The notes below the pieces were generated by a model. It worked only from the letters and a program-made list of their open reading frames with translations, had not been told where the DNA came from and did no database searches. Of a stretch of 64,000 nucleotides of DNA, positions 12,814 to 64,000 are shown one piece after another. Position 1 is the stretch's first letter. Every line of letters begins with the position of its first letter. The stretch comes from Halisarca cf. caerulea. Taxonomy: Eukaryota; Porifera; Demospongiae; Chondrillida; Halisarcidae. Made by a program: the position numbers and the translations under genes. The stretch is taken from positions 205,001 to 269,000 of the forward strand of contig CAUJGJ010000125.1 of NCBI GenBank assembly GCA_963170055.1, given 5' to 3'.

Positions 12814-14454
12814 CTACACCATCAAACGTGCTCCAGGAACATATCTACTCTCTTTGAACAAATTTGACTGTCCTTTGTTGTGCACAGCCCGCTTGCACTT
12901 GTTGCACCTCCTGTATTTGTCGCACTGTTGGTGAAGGCGGAGACTTGGTTCTTCTGCGTGTTGCTTTTCTTCCGATTCTTTCTCCAACTTCATGGATATA
13001 TTCTGCTTCCATGAGTCGTCAAGAGACTTGCGCACATCACTACCATACCTTAGCTTCATCTGGTACTCTTCTGTAAGGCTGGATAGAAGTACAGTGGCAA
13101 TTCGTTATAAAGAAATTTCTCACAATGAATATCTGCATATTCTAGTGAATAAACTCATGTGACCCAGTTAGTGTTCTACTATGATACTTTAGCTGGTTAT
13201 GTAAATTTCTGATATAATGAAGAACTTTCAGTGTCCCCTGGGATTCCACTGTATGTGGCTATTATGGTAGTACTGTCTGATACTGGACTTACTCTTGTTT
13301 GGTTCTCTTCAACATGTCAGTTTCTTCATCCTTGCACTCTTTGGCGCGTAGTTCATTCAAGTGCTGCTTCTGCTTGACCATCTCCAGCTGGTCCCTCAGC
13401 AGCTGTCGTGCTCTCTGCTTGTTTTCCGCCAATTTTTCAGCTGTCATGTCTTTAATACCAAATATGGGCTGGACTGAATCGATCTCCCAAGAGGAGGATG
13501 GAGGGGTCTTGAAACGAACCTATACAAGGGGGGCACACTTATGTAAACATGTACGTAAGTACGTACATATGAATAATTATGTAAATGAGCAGTATACACA
13601 ATATACACTGTGGGAACTCATTATAACGAACACTCGTACAGTGAACTTCTGCATAGTATAGTGAAAAAGTTGAGGGGACCCAGTGAATGTTCTTGTACGA
13701 AACTTCAACTGGCTATAGTGAATGACAGAGTGAAGAATTTAGTGTCCCCTGGGATTCGTTATAATGTGATTCCACATTTGTACAGTATATACGTATACGT
13801 ATGTTCACACAGTACGTACATAAACAACAAAGAACCTGCAGAGTACATAGGATAAGAACCACTAAGCACAGACTTGTGTATGCTGAGTGTACGCATGCAT
13901 TTGCATTTCAGTGTCACATTTACAGTATGTACACACAACACATAATACTGTATACGCATTTTGAAACATACTATGTGTAATGTACGTATGCACATATGTA
14001 CATACATGATGGCAAGAAACATTGAATCTGCATTTATAATCTGTGTACGTACATACTGTATGTACGTACAGCCATACTGAACGTGATGCATAGATAGGTG
14101 AGAGGGCAAGTATGAGGTAAAATACGTATACTTAGCAGAGGCATGAACAACAGTTACCGTCTTTGTCTTCTCGCTGTCTTCTATGATTAGAGGTTTACAG
14201 TGGGAAAAAGGTAGGATGATCTTAGGCTTGGGTAGGGACAGAGGCCTGAGGTGGTGTTGTCTCTGGCGGCTGGAACAAGACACTGGAGAAGTCTTGTCCT
14301 TTGCTTTGCCTTGAGACGGGGAGCCATATCCCTTAGGGGAAGGCTCGAGGTCAGAAGGTTTGTGTCTATAGTTGTTAGCTAGTGGTGCACTCATTTCATT
14401 TCTGATGTTCACCTGCACACACAGCAGCATAATCACATCAATTCACACATGCAT

Positions 14455-14527
<73 letters not shown>

Positions 14528-17500
14528 CACACACATTCATGTGAATGTCTTCAACCTGAACATAATATTGGTAATTCAATACTTGATATCACAAAGCAAA
14601 AGAAAACATAAAACAAATAAATTTCACTCAAGCACTGCACCTGTTCTGCCAATGCTTCCCTGTACTCTTCCATTTGCTGGTTTTTTCTTCTGGTGTATTC
14701 TTGATGGTCACGCTCAAGCCTAAAGATAAAACATAGAGGGCATGTACATACGTACATACGGTACTTTTCATAAAAAACTGGACGACGAACGGCGGTCAAT
14801 CAACGGACGTACACCGTACAGTCGCGGACGTACGCCGTACGGACGATAGGCCAATAATAATTACGTCATTTTTGCGCATTGATATCGGTTCGCCGGAATC
14901 GGTTTCCCGAGCAAGAATGGCTTATTTTAGGAACGTAAAGTAGCGAATTTCGTTTTAAGACGGAAAGACAAAAGCCACAAGCCAATTGCGAAAGCGTCAG
15001 CTAGAGAGAAAGAAACCGCGAAGGTACAAACAACACCCGTACGTACGCCGTACGTACAGCGGTCAATGCCCGGACGGTCACCGTACGTACACAGACTGAC
15101 CGCCGTTCGTCGTCCAGTTTTGTGAAAAGTACCGTATGTACATACACTCGTGTGATGACTGACACCAACTGCTACGTATAGGGTGTATAAAGACCATTTT
15201 AAAATGGTAAAAGGATGTAGGATTGACACAGGATGGTGCAAAAAGCCATTATCAAAAAAGGATTCTCCAAAAACACTTGGAACAAGGGTAAGTTGCAAAA
15301 CCGGTACAGGGCTAGGTGGGCAAAGGGCAAGACAGGCATAGGGCTAGACGAGCATAGGGCTACACATACATGAGGCTAGACAGGTATAGGGCAAGACAGA
15401 GTTTATACGTACATACATTTGTGTGATACATACCCACATTGTGGACATATGTACACACATACATACATACATATAAAAATACACACTCTACGTACATACA
15501 TACATATAATAATGCACACCCTACGTACATACATACATATAAAAATACACACCCTACGTATGTACATACATATAAAAATACATACTCATGCTCAATGAAA
15601 TATGTACATACGTACGTATGTGGAATAGATGCATACTGATACACTGTACATACGTACATACTGCTAAGATTTTCAGCATTTAGCATTCTCTGGGATTTTG
15701 TGTTAGGCATACGTACGTGGGAGATATCCTACACATGTATTACATTTGCATACATACATACGTATGTACATACATATTCCTTTGTACATGGTGACTGATA
15801 CCAACAGTCAATACAAGCATTCATACACATGTATATACAGTAAAACCTCGTTAGTGAGTACACCTGGGGACCCTCCAACTTGCTACTCACTATCAGTAGT
15901 ACTTGCTAACCATGTAGATTAGTATTATGGGTTATAAGCTGGGGTATCATATCCTTGTACTTCCTAACCAGGTATTGCTCATTAGCAGTGTTCTTACTAA
16001 CCAGGTTCTACCGTAAATATAAACATCATAAACATGATACAAGTGCTCACAAATCTTGACAGCACTGAACTGAACATGCTTGGAGAGTGTCAAGAACTCA
16101 CTCTTTGGCTACAAGAATCTTCTCCAATCTGTCCTTCTCTTCCTCACGCTTCTTGACTTCCTTGTGATGGGCCATTTTACTACCGACCTGCTGGTCAAGC
16201 TGGGCACAATACTTGGATTGTTTTGCACTGTGTGGTGGAGTCACAGAACGGTGCTGAAACACGTAAGAAGGGTGAAACTCTTTGTTGCCAGCATTCCTTT
16301 GACTGTTCTTACTACCAGCCATGCTCAAGTTAAAAGCTGCCACTTTCTTACTGTGTTCCCTGTGGTTGAGCTTTGCAGTCTAGTAGAGACAACACATTGA
16401 TCCCAATAGTCATGAAACTATTATGCATGAGTATGTACGTATGTACAATGTAACATACAGTAATCGCAGTACACAATACAACACATTACACTTGCAATTT
16501 GTAGGTTACACTTTAAAGAGATTATCGAAAGCGAATGAATGGAGAGAGATAAGGTACCAATACTTTACCTGCAATAAACATGGAGAAAAAACATTAGAAA
16601 CTAATTTCAGGCTACAATCACTGAGTACATACGTACGTGTACAAAGGAGTACGTACATGTGTACAATGCAACCTATCTAATCCAACACTCAATGGAGCTT
16701 GAAAAGAGTGCCAGATTAGGAGGTTGTCGGATTACAGAGTGACTCTTGCATACATTAACTATGGTGACTGTAATTCGTAATATAATCAGATTAGAGAGAA
16801 TTAGAGAGAGAGAGAACTATAGAGGTGTAAGATTACAGAAGTTTCACTGTATGTATATATGTAGGTACATACATATACATGCACAAACAATGTGACAAAA
16901 TGATTTCATATTCCCATGGGATTAACTGCTACAGTAAACCTCTCCAATACAGCCACCTTGAGACCAGGAGAAGTTGGCCAGATTAGAGAGGTGGTCAGAG
17001 GTAGACAATGTGTGGGTGACTTTTGGGACCAAGCAGCATGGCCAGTTTAGACAGCGTGATGGATATAATGGGGCTCACATTAGAAGGACTTCACTATAAG
17101 ATTACAATATGCAATTTCCACAATAAGAGTTAATGGAACTGTCAAATTCAGATGTAGTAACCTGATCTTTGGCAATGTCAAGGAGGTCCTTTCTCTGCAA
17201 GTAGTCCTGCAGTAACTTGCTTTCCAGTAGCTCCTGGCGCCTCCTCTCCTCTGTGTAGGACACTGGTATGTTCCTCATTGCCCTCTGATGGCAAACATAG
17301 CACTGCTCCTGTCTGGGATTCACCAGGTGGGAGCAGGAGAATGGTCGTGGAGTAACTGCAAGAAGACAACAAAACACAGATATACAAATATACATACGTA
17401 AGTAGTACTCATGACTCAATGCGAGTACATATTACAGGGTACGCAGTCACCAGAAAAAAATTAAATGGGTGGCACTTGCGTAAGCCAGTAGTAGGCTAGT

Positions 17501-19140
17501 GCACAGCTGCCGTTAATCTGGTTCACTTTTATAATTTTCTATAGAGTTACTCCTCTGCGTTTGCCCACATGATGGCACCTACGTATGTATGAGTACTTCA
17601 TAAAGAGAAAATGAAAATCGTTTTGGATCAATATGCACGGTGTTAGTTATACCTAATCTATCCACTTGAAGTATCTCAACAAGAAGGAATGGACTCTACT
17701 TGAAGCAAAAAAATATGGTCTATATAAAGCAAAACTTAAGCAGGGTGCCCCCATCTGCTTGAAAGGGCTGGTGAGAACACTGTGCAAGTATGTCCACATG
17801 CATGAACTATACGTACCTAGGTATGTATTTACACCTTGTCTAGTTCTACGTACATGCAGTATAATAGTGAAATCTCTGTAATAAGGACTCCATTGGGACC
17901 ACAATTAACTGTCCTGTTTATGGAGGTGTCCTTACTTTGGAGACTTTACATGTGCAAAAAGTACAATGCATGCAGGGGATTTCAGATGGGGCTGAGCAAT
18001 GGTGTCCTGTTCAAGGAGGTGGCTGCGTTTTGGAGGTGACCTTCAACAGAGGATTTGCTGTATCTGTTATGATAGACTAACCTTGTTCACTATTCTCAGA
18101 TAGGAGATAGCTTTGAACTGATTCATCAGTAGTGGTGAGAGTGTCCGTGTTCTGACCACTTATAACGAAGCTCTGTGGCGTTTGCTCCCGAGGAGAATCA
18201 CATGAGGAGGACGGAGAGCAAGCACAGTGGCCACCCATGTTAGCATTGGCCGCACAAGATACGGTGGGGTCTGTAGAACAAAGGAATGCGGTACGCATCG
18301 CAGTATTGAGAGACTGATTACAGTACAAACTACAAATACACACCATACATAATATTAATAAAATAAAAACGAAAGTACTGTGTGGCCCCACCACTCCGTC
18401 AATACTGTGTGGACCCACCACTCAGTCAATACTGTGTGGCCCCACCACTCAGTCAATACTGTGTGGCCCCACCATGCACTCAATATGCACGAACCTACCA
18501 TCACCCAATACCTACGTACGTACATACCACTCACCACAGGTGCAATCTTGTGAAGACCGGTTCCTTGCAGTCTTGGGTTCATCTTCTTGTGGATATCCAT
18601 TATCTTTTGGACTGTACTCAGAAATTGGAGGCATAACTGGTTTCTTAGGGCTCAACATGGATGGATTCAACCTAGTGCCATTTGTCATCAAATCCAAAGA
18701 ATTGCTATTGCTAGGGCCAACAATGCGGGGGAGAACTAGAGAGCCCATACTACCAGGACGAGAGGAGAGCGGGGTAGGGTTAGAAATGATGGATGCTTCA
18801 CTTCTCAAGCCTCCATTGGACATGGATGTAGAAGATCGCTGGTGGAAGGCACCTTCCATTTGACCACTGCAATCCAGTTGACGAATGAAATCTCGGAAGA
18901 ACTTCATTTTGGCTCTACCGTCAGATATCACCAACTTGCCAATTCCAAGGAATGGAAACTCCACAGGTTTTCCTGCATTGACCACATGGCTCAGAGCATG
19001 TAGTATCTCCTTCACACACATTTCAACTGTATCACGATCAAATGGACTATCATTCGACAAAATAGTGTAGTTCAGTGCCAAAACAGGAATTTGTCCTACA
19101 GAAGCAAAAAGCTCATGAGTCATGCTTGTGTGCGTACATG

Positions 19141-19231
<91 letters not shown>

Positions 19232-19244
19232 TGTATGCGTGTCT

Positions 19245-19309
<65 letters not shown>

Positions 19310-19771
19310 GGGATACAAAAAGAATGGGACCAAGCCTCACCAGGCGTGTGCTGCTTGGGGTAATGGATGCAATGAGTTCCAGAGAACTTTTCAGACAAAA
19401 GAAACACGGGTCGCTGGAGTGAAATTCGACGGTTATTCCCGATATCAATAGTCTTTACTGCAAAAGAAAATACACCAAGTCCTTGAATAGCAACGCCCTG
19501 CATAAAAACAGAAAGGAGGTGCGTAGTGTCAGCTTGCAGAATAAAGAAGTAATGTCGTTCTCACTTTTCGGTTAACCATCTGCTTTTCAATGAAATCCGA
19601 TACGTTCTCCCATACGCTAACGATTCCTGAACACATGGAGATACACAAGTTTAATAGGAGTGCCATAAACGTCCTCAACACTGCGTATTTACCTTGTTCC
19701 GACAGACGAGGGACGAAAGATGGTTTAGACTTCCTCAATTCGAGGATCAAATTTTGCAGAACATCAGACAT
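12814..19771 (-). CDS. CCDC81: CCDC81-like coiled-coil protein with two HU-type domains
   Basis: Centrosome/cilium-associated family. Eleven minus-strand exons: 19771-19693, 19626-19565, 19497-19341, 19095-18535, 18270-18082, 17355-17162, 16379-16102, 14719-14641, 14412-14158, 13519-13293, 13078-12814. All phases agree and give 781 residues. The N-terminal HU-like pair is clear: VWENVSDFIEKQM, then GVAIQGLGVFSFAV and RRISLQRPVFLLSEKF, then VLALNYTILSNDSPFDRDTVE and VEFPFLGIGKLVISDGRAKM. The middle is Ser/Pro-rich. A Cys motif (CYVCHQRAMRNIPV) follows, then a charged coiled coil (EERRRQELLESKLLQ, KEVKKREEEKDRLEK, RDHQEYTRRKNQQMEEYREAL). The C-terminus has HQQCDKYRRCNKC and ends SRYVPGARLMV. 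The order matches my memory of vertebrate CCDC81. The last acceptor was set to 13078/13079 by phase; the acceptor at 16379/16380 is less certain. Confidence 0.9.
13092..13251. mobile_element. MITE, 'CGTTATAA' family, in CCDC81 intron
   Basis: Starts CAGTGGCAATTCGTTATAA and ends CCTGGGATTCCACTG, with TA on both sides. Internal text matches the copy at 21375 (GTGAATAAACTCATGTGACCC). Confidence 0.75.
13606..13780. mobile_element. MITE, 'CGTTATAA' family, in CCDC81 intron
   Basis: Left GGGAACTCATTATAACGAAC and right GATTCGTTATAATGTGATTCC form inverted ends. TA flanks the element. Confidence 0.8.
14454..14545. repeat. CA microsatellite in CCDC81 intron
   Basis: CA run about 40 bases upstream (in the minus-strand sense) of the acceptor of exon 14412-14158. 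The acceptor tract itself contains tgtgtgtgcag. Confidence 0.95.
14760..15133. mobile_element. 374-bp CpG-rich inverted-repeat element
   Basis: About 40-bp ends are inverted copies: left ggtacttttcataaaaaact followed by ggacgacgaacggcggtca, right tgaccgccgttcgtcgtcc followed by agttttgtgaaaagtacc. The interior is rich in CGTACG palindromes and CpG, unlike the surrounding intron. No open reading frame of note. A non-autonomous DNA transposon is likely; family not recognised. Confidence 0.82.
15300..15400. repeat. Degenerate tandem 'catagggctagac' tract
   Basis: Several imperfect copies of a 15-20 base unit (gggctag, gggcaagacaggcat) lie in the CCDC81 intron. Confidence 0.5.
15451..15600. repeat. 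Minisatellite of about 36 bp, four copies
   Basis: The unit is built from acatacatacatataaaaat followed by acacaccctacgt, with small changes between copies. It lies in the CCDC81 intron. Confidence 0.8.
15838..16013. mobile_element. MITE, 'AACCTCGTTAGT' family, copy 1
   Basis: Begins CAGTAAAACCTCGTTAGTGA and ends CCAGGTTCTACCG with TA flanks. A reverse-complement copy lies at 24880-25057 in CDK8. Confidence 0.85.
16664..16849. mobile_element. MITE, 'AACCTCTCTAATCC' family
   Basis: Starts CAATGCAACCTATCTAATCC and ends AGATTACAGAAGTTTCACTG with flanking TA. It is related to 27981-28158 and 41974-42204. Confidence 0.75.
16932..17096. mobile_element. MITE, CAGTAAACCTCTCC end
   Basis: Starts CAGTAAACCTCTCCAATAC after TA and ends near AAGGACTTCACTA. 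It is a diverged member of the CAGT...ACTG group in the CCDC81 intron. Confidence 0.6.
17865..18060. mobile_element. MITE, 'CTCTATAATAAGGAC' family
   Basis: Starts near AGTGAAATCTCTGTAATAAG and ends TTCAACAGAGGATTTGCTG|TA. It shares internal text (GGGACCACA, GTCCTGTTTATGGAGGTGTCC) with 39705-39985. Confidence 0.72.
18376..18483. repeat. 27-bp minisatellite, four copies
   Basis: Unit TACTGTGTGGCCCCACCACT + CAGTCAA with single-base changes. It lies in the CCDC81 intron close to the donor of exon 19095-18535. Confidence 0.9.
19145..19308. repeat. GT microsatellite in CCDC81 intron
   Basis: Long GT run with a short gtatgcgtgtctg interruption. It fills most of the intron between exons 19497-19341 and 19095-18535. 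Confidence 0.95.
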
Positions 19772-20027
19772 GACGGATAAGTGCAGCTACTGTAAAGGAG
19801 CCTATATACCAGTGGATCTGATGAAGAACTGAATTCTAACTGGACCTCATCTTGGTTGCTACGGACGCCGACAGCCACCAATCAATCAGTATCTCGCATG
19901 CGACAGCAAGTTAACGCAACCGTAGACAAAAATTCTAGTCAAACGCGTTATTGTCTTGCGTTAGCTAGTATTTTGAGGTAATTGCTCGGTTTGGAACTTT
20001 CAGCAAGACTTAGTAGGGCACTGCACA
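19772..20027. promoter_or_regulatory. Shared divergent promoter, CCDC81 / CDK8
   Basis: The two start codons (19771 minus, 20028 plus) are 256 bases apart. The span must hold both 5' UTRs and promoters. I see no TATA box. Confidence 0.6.
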
Positions 20028-29792
<9,765 letters not shown>

Positions 29793-29885
29793 CACTGAGA
29801 TTATTTTTATACTTCAACAGATGTTACGCATTCATTGCGTATATGCATGAGTATTAATTTTCTGTGTTGGTTTACAAGGCCTATT

Positions 29886-29945
<60 letters not shown>

Positions 29946-29976
29946 TGGTGTGTGTGTGTGTGTGTGTGTGTGTGCA

Positions 29977-30017
<41 letters not shown>

Positions 30018-31000
30018 TGAGCTGTGTGGTTGTTCACAATGTTGCTTGTATGGCTAGTGAACAGCTATCAACTGTACATGCGTACACTCCATACAGTTGC
30101 ACATATATCATTGCAAATCAGCTGATGTGCGTAATAATATATAATTATTATGTGTGTATACATAGATTTCTTGGGTGTTCCACACATATTATACACATAG
30201 TAATATATAAATGTATGTACTATATAATATATCATATTTTAATTTAATGTATCATGCAATATTATTGTTTATACTTATTATTAATAGTAAGCATAGAACT
30301 TTAAATTTATTGTATATATAATTATATATATATGTGTGTGTGTGTGTTTGTGTGGGTGGGTGTACATGCACATGCATGCATTAATGTCAGTATACGAGTG
30401 CATGCATGTATTATGTGTACGTGTACGTGTGTGTGTTTCTGTACATGTGTGTTGTGGACAGGGTATAACTATAATATTATTACACAATTAAGTATTGCGC
30501 ATGCAACAATAATTTTAAGAAAACACTGCATGGAACAGGGATATGTATGGACATGCATGCATGCATATAACTAGCTATAGGATATAGGCAGGCAAAGGGA
30601 TGGATATATATGCATATAGGGCTATATATAGATGGGCATAAGACTATAGCCAGGCTGCAGGCATATAGACTGAACAATAGGGACAGAGTTCAGTTGCATA
30701 TATGGACTATAGGTTTAATTTCACATGCAGAGTGCACAATTCACGTATAAAACATGCCAAAGATCAGGAATCTTGTTTAATTTCACACAATCCCTTTATA
30801 ATGGATCTAGAGTACTACTGTAGTCCTTAATATAATGGAAATTAATTGCACATGTATGTGCATGTGCATGAATGTGATATGTATATACAGCACATGCAAT
30901 GCAAGAATTAATAATTATTATACATTCAAATAATTAATGAATGATTCATTATTATAGTCAATTGTTGATGATGTATTTAATCCATGCAGACTTGCACGGT
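29793..31000. other. Convergent intergenic spacer CDK8 / F-box gene
   Basis: The spacer holds the CDK8 3' UTR, a GT microsatellite (29887-30016) and AT-rich sequence with many CATGCA and TATA words. No further gene is evident. Confidence 0.6.
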
Positions 31001-32866
31001 CTATTGTACAATGTTGAGCTGAGGATTGTGACCTCGTAACCACTGTAACATGCTCTCCTTCAAACCGTAGCACTGCTTGACAACAAGCCGACCTCCTGCT
31101 TTTGAAAACTTGTTTTGAAGTTGTTTGACATGTTTTCCCACACAACTGTTACCTAAAATACAGGGCAACAACAATGCACACCTCACTCACTACCAGGACA
31201 GGCTTGCAAGTTAACAGGTCACCATGGAAATATCAAGCACACATAGACCTTAGCTATATACGTAGGGGTACAGAAACAGAGAGTGCCTTATGTGACGGTG
31301 AGTATACATATGAGTGAAATAACAAACTCTCTGCCTATAGGTCACCATAATATTACACAGAAACACTGCTGACAGCTGTATAATAGTGTTTAGGTATGGG
31401 TCAGACTACACCTTCACTGATACCATTTGGTCAGTTGGCTATATACACAAGGAGCATGGGCATTAATTAGAATTTCAAACAAGCTGTATAATTCAAGAAA
31501 TGTTGAGGGGTAGAGTAACGCAGTGAAGTAAGTTATGGGAAGTATGTGACAATTGTGATACACTGTGTGTGGGTGGGGGGGGGGGGGGGTCTGTGGGTAT
31601 GCTCCTCAGAGAAACTTCATGTTTTTAGCCTTTACAAGGTGGTATCTGAGGCCAAATTTTAATTGCCTGGTCTTTGCTTCAGTCTCCCATCACATGCTAT
31701 AACCACAGATACTCTCTATACTTTGCAGTATAGAGTATTTATGCTATAGCAAAATTTCAAGGGGTGCATGGGGATAGGTCGGTCAGTGGGTTTTTCGAAT
31801 TCCTCTTCGAATTCCTCTTCGAATTTCTCCACCAGGTGGTTGAATACAGATAAGAGAAATTTGAAAAATTGTTGAAACATACAAGTAGTAGATGTCACTC
31901 ACATGACAGGTTGAGATGTGTAAGTGATGTGTCCTTGATTGATGACAGAATGCCATCAAGATGATCTTCATCCAGGTGACAGAAGGAGAGATCCAAATGC
32001 TTTAAACCATCATACTCAGGAAGTAGTTTTGTTTTCAACTGACTGTGGCTTATCCTCAAGGTGTGCAAGCTAGGCGAGTTTGCCTCGTGTACTTGGTCCC
32101 GATCCTGCAGGTCTTTTGCCGTTACTGTGCATTGTGTAATGTGGAGTTCCTGCAGTTGGTTGAAAGATTGTAAAACGGCTAACAAATCGATAGTTGAGCA
32201 TTTATGCAGGGTAACTCTACAAATATTGTCATTGGTGGATCTCTTCTCAAAGCTTAGCCTGTGGAAACATTCAAGATGTAAGGTTTTTAGTGATTCAAGT
32301 GCACAGACAGTCGAAAGCATATCTCTTTCAGTCATTTTGCTTGCTGATCCACCTCGTGTCGTCTTTCGGCATTTCAAAACAAGATGCTGAACAGAAGACA
32401 GCTTTGATCCTTTCTTCAGGATTGCATTTAGGATCAGCTTGGAACACTTCTCGTAGGACTCTGTACCAAAGGTGTCCAGGGACGAGACTGTACTGAATAA
32501 CTGCTCTAGCAACTCAGGGTTTTGGATGTTGCTGATAATACGTTTGATATCGTGACGAGCAAGGAAGTCCCATAAATGCGGGCTACACTGACGATCGGTA
32601 ACGGTAACTACAACTCTTGACCAGAAAATTGGGTGCTCACACACTTCGAACCAAGCTCTACACGCCAACCTGCAGGCCAGAACGTCAGCCGGACATTGAC
32701 GAGTAGAAGACAAAATGAGTGTCAGAATTTCAGTTGGTAACAGCGACCATTCCCCAACGAATGGTATTTCGTTGCATTTTGTCTGCTTAGCCTCTTTAAA
32801 CATCAGTGGATGTTGCAGAGGGCCGATGGATGGATGGCGCTTTCTTCTCGCTAGCCTTCTCGACAT
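31001..32866 (-). CDS. F-box / leucine-rich-repeat protein
   Basis: Probable substrate receptor of an SCF ubiquitin ligase. Minus-strand exons 32866-31903 and 31152-31001 join in phase 1 (Cys spans the splice) and give 371 residues. A basic N-terminus is followed by an F-box at residues 41-87 (LLPTEILTLIL, DVLACRLACRAWFEVCEHPIFWSRVVV). Irregular LRR-like segments come next: VQHLVLKCRKT, LKTLHLECF, LQELHITQC, LHTLRISHSQL, LKHLDLSFCHLDEDHLDGIL and SLTHLNLSCNS. The tail is basic. The family is broad and I cannot assign a specific FBXL orthologue. The gene is divergent from the giant cadherin. The second exon is supported by a TTTTAG acceptor and by phase only, so the C-terminus is less certain. 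Confidence 0.8.
31575..31589 (+). repeat. G15 homopolymer
   Basis: A run of about 15 G preceded by GTGGGTG lies in the F-box gene intron. It could form quadruplex DNA, and the length may be uncertain in assembly. Confidence 0.85.
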
Positions 32867-33624
32867 CGCTGGCTGCGCATGTCACGTGGCAAAGGGGAAT
32901 TCCCAAATGATCAATTTCGTCCCTTCTGCAGCTGCTGGAAAGTATATATTACACAAGTGTGGACGCTTACGCCTGTCAACCTAGATCATGTGTACCTGTT
33001 TCTTGCTACAAATGTACTTCACCTTCGTGGCAACGAGGTCTGTGCTAATTTTAGGCCACACTTTCATGCGTTGAGTAGATTCTATGTGCATCTCCATGTT
33101 TATGCTTGCCATATAGGTATGGTATGTGTTAAATAGTGGCTAAATTTTCTCCATGCACAGGTAAAAGTTTTACATGTACTGTAAACTATGTGCGTCGGTT
33201 ATAGGCACTATATGGCAAGCTTTGGAAATTTGGATACAACTAGCACACAAATTATTTTTTTTGTAAACAGTTTCTGCTGAAAATACCAGAGGAAAAGTAG
33301 CCATGAGAAATGTTCGAAGAGTATGAAGGCCGCAGGTATTTGAGCTACATGTTTAGAGTTGAATGCAATTATTTTCTTTGAATTTGTATAATAATTGTTA
33401 CATATTTCTGTAATTGGGTTATGATAATGATATTCATGGTCGGTTCAACCGCCTTCCCGCCGTTATTGCAGAAGCCCTCGAACCCCACACACGGAACTGG
33501 GCGGTAACCCAATTGGGAGGGAACCCTTTTCGTTCTTGCCATATCCAGTTTCTTCTTTTGGCAAAGCAGAAGCGTTGCATGTTTTGAAGCTTCTTGTGCT
33601 TTAAGGGCGCAAAGAAATCACAGC
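32867..33624. promoter_or_regulatory. Divergent intergenic region, F-box gene / cadherin
   Basis: A 758-base head-to-head spacer must contain both promoters. I see no repeat and no clear core element. A short purine-rich stretch ending in a possible donor occurs near 33290-33340 and could be an upstream non-coding exon, but this is weak. Confidence 0.45.

Positions 33625-64000
<30,376 letters not shown>

Noticed and set aside
31716..31898. Minus-strand frame with EEEF repeats in the F-box gene intron
   Set aside because: It is created by a 15-bp tandem repeat (TTCGAATTCCTC). The phase-consistent F-box splice skips it and no good acceptor precedes it.

Overview
This is animal-type nuclear DNA with spliced genes (GT-AG introns), tRNA and homologues of metazoan genes, thick with CA/GT microsatellites and short inverted-repeat transposons. 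The large cadherin on the right carries bacterial-style cohesin and dockerin-like modules. From memory, that combination recalls the 'coherin' cadherins of sponges and choanoflagellates. Together with CCDC81, a Mediator kinase and a TMEM132-like region, this makes a sponge or another early-branching animal my best guess. It is an inference; no search was run.

Layout. At 1-1133 lies the 3' end of an unrecognised membrane protein (+). POLQ, DNA polymerase theta, is at 2007-10329 (-). Head-to-head with it is MRPL19, a mitochondrial ribosomal protein (+, 10555-11506), whose single intron holds an antisense tRNA-Ile(GAU). CCDC81 (-, 12814-19771) is head-to-head with CDK8/CDK19 (+, 20028-29792), 256 bases apart. 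A small F-box/LRR gene (-, 31001-32866) is head-to-head with the giant cadherin (+, 33625 to beyond the right edge). For POLQ, MRPL19, CCDC81, CDK8, the F-box gene and the cadherin, the exon joins I propose are phase-consistent. The complete ones give 2070, 217, 781, 447 and 371 residues.

The cadherin is the centrepiece. A signal peptide and nine short or medium exons lead into one exon that starts at 42756 and is still open at 64000, at least 21.2 kb. At least 8,099 residues are coded in the window. About 30 cadherin repeats come first, then a large non-cadherin block, about 7 more repeats, a second block, 3 repeats, and a third block cut by the window edge. Each block has the order Ig-like, cohesin-like, bacterial-Ig-like that I associate with vertebrate TMEM132 proteins. 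The first two blocks then continue into a second cohesin-like domain and a dockerin-like calcium-loop pair. The gene therefore looks built by duplicating a TMEM132-like + cohesin + dockerin cassette inside a cadherin ectodomain.

Introns and spacers are rich in mobile debris. I can see several families of 170-280 bp elements with CAGT...ACTG ends and TA duplications (Tc1/mariner/pogo style), a Harbinger-style element with TAA duplications, a 374-bp CpG-rich inverted-repeat element, and foldback hairpins. Two of the foldbacks share a GC-rich palindromic core. Microsatellites often directly supply splice sites.
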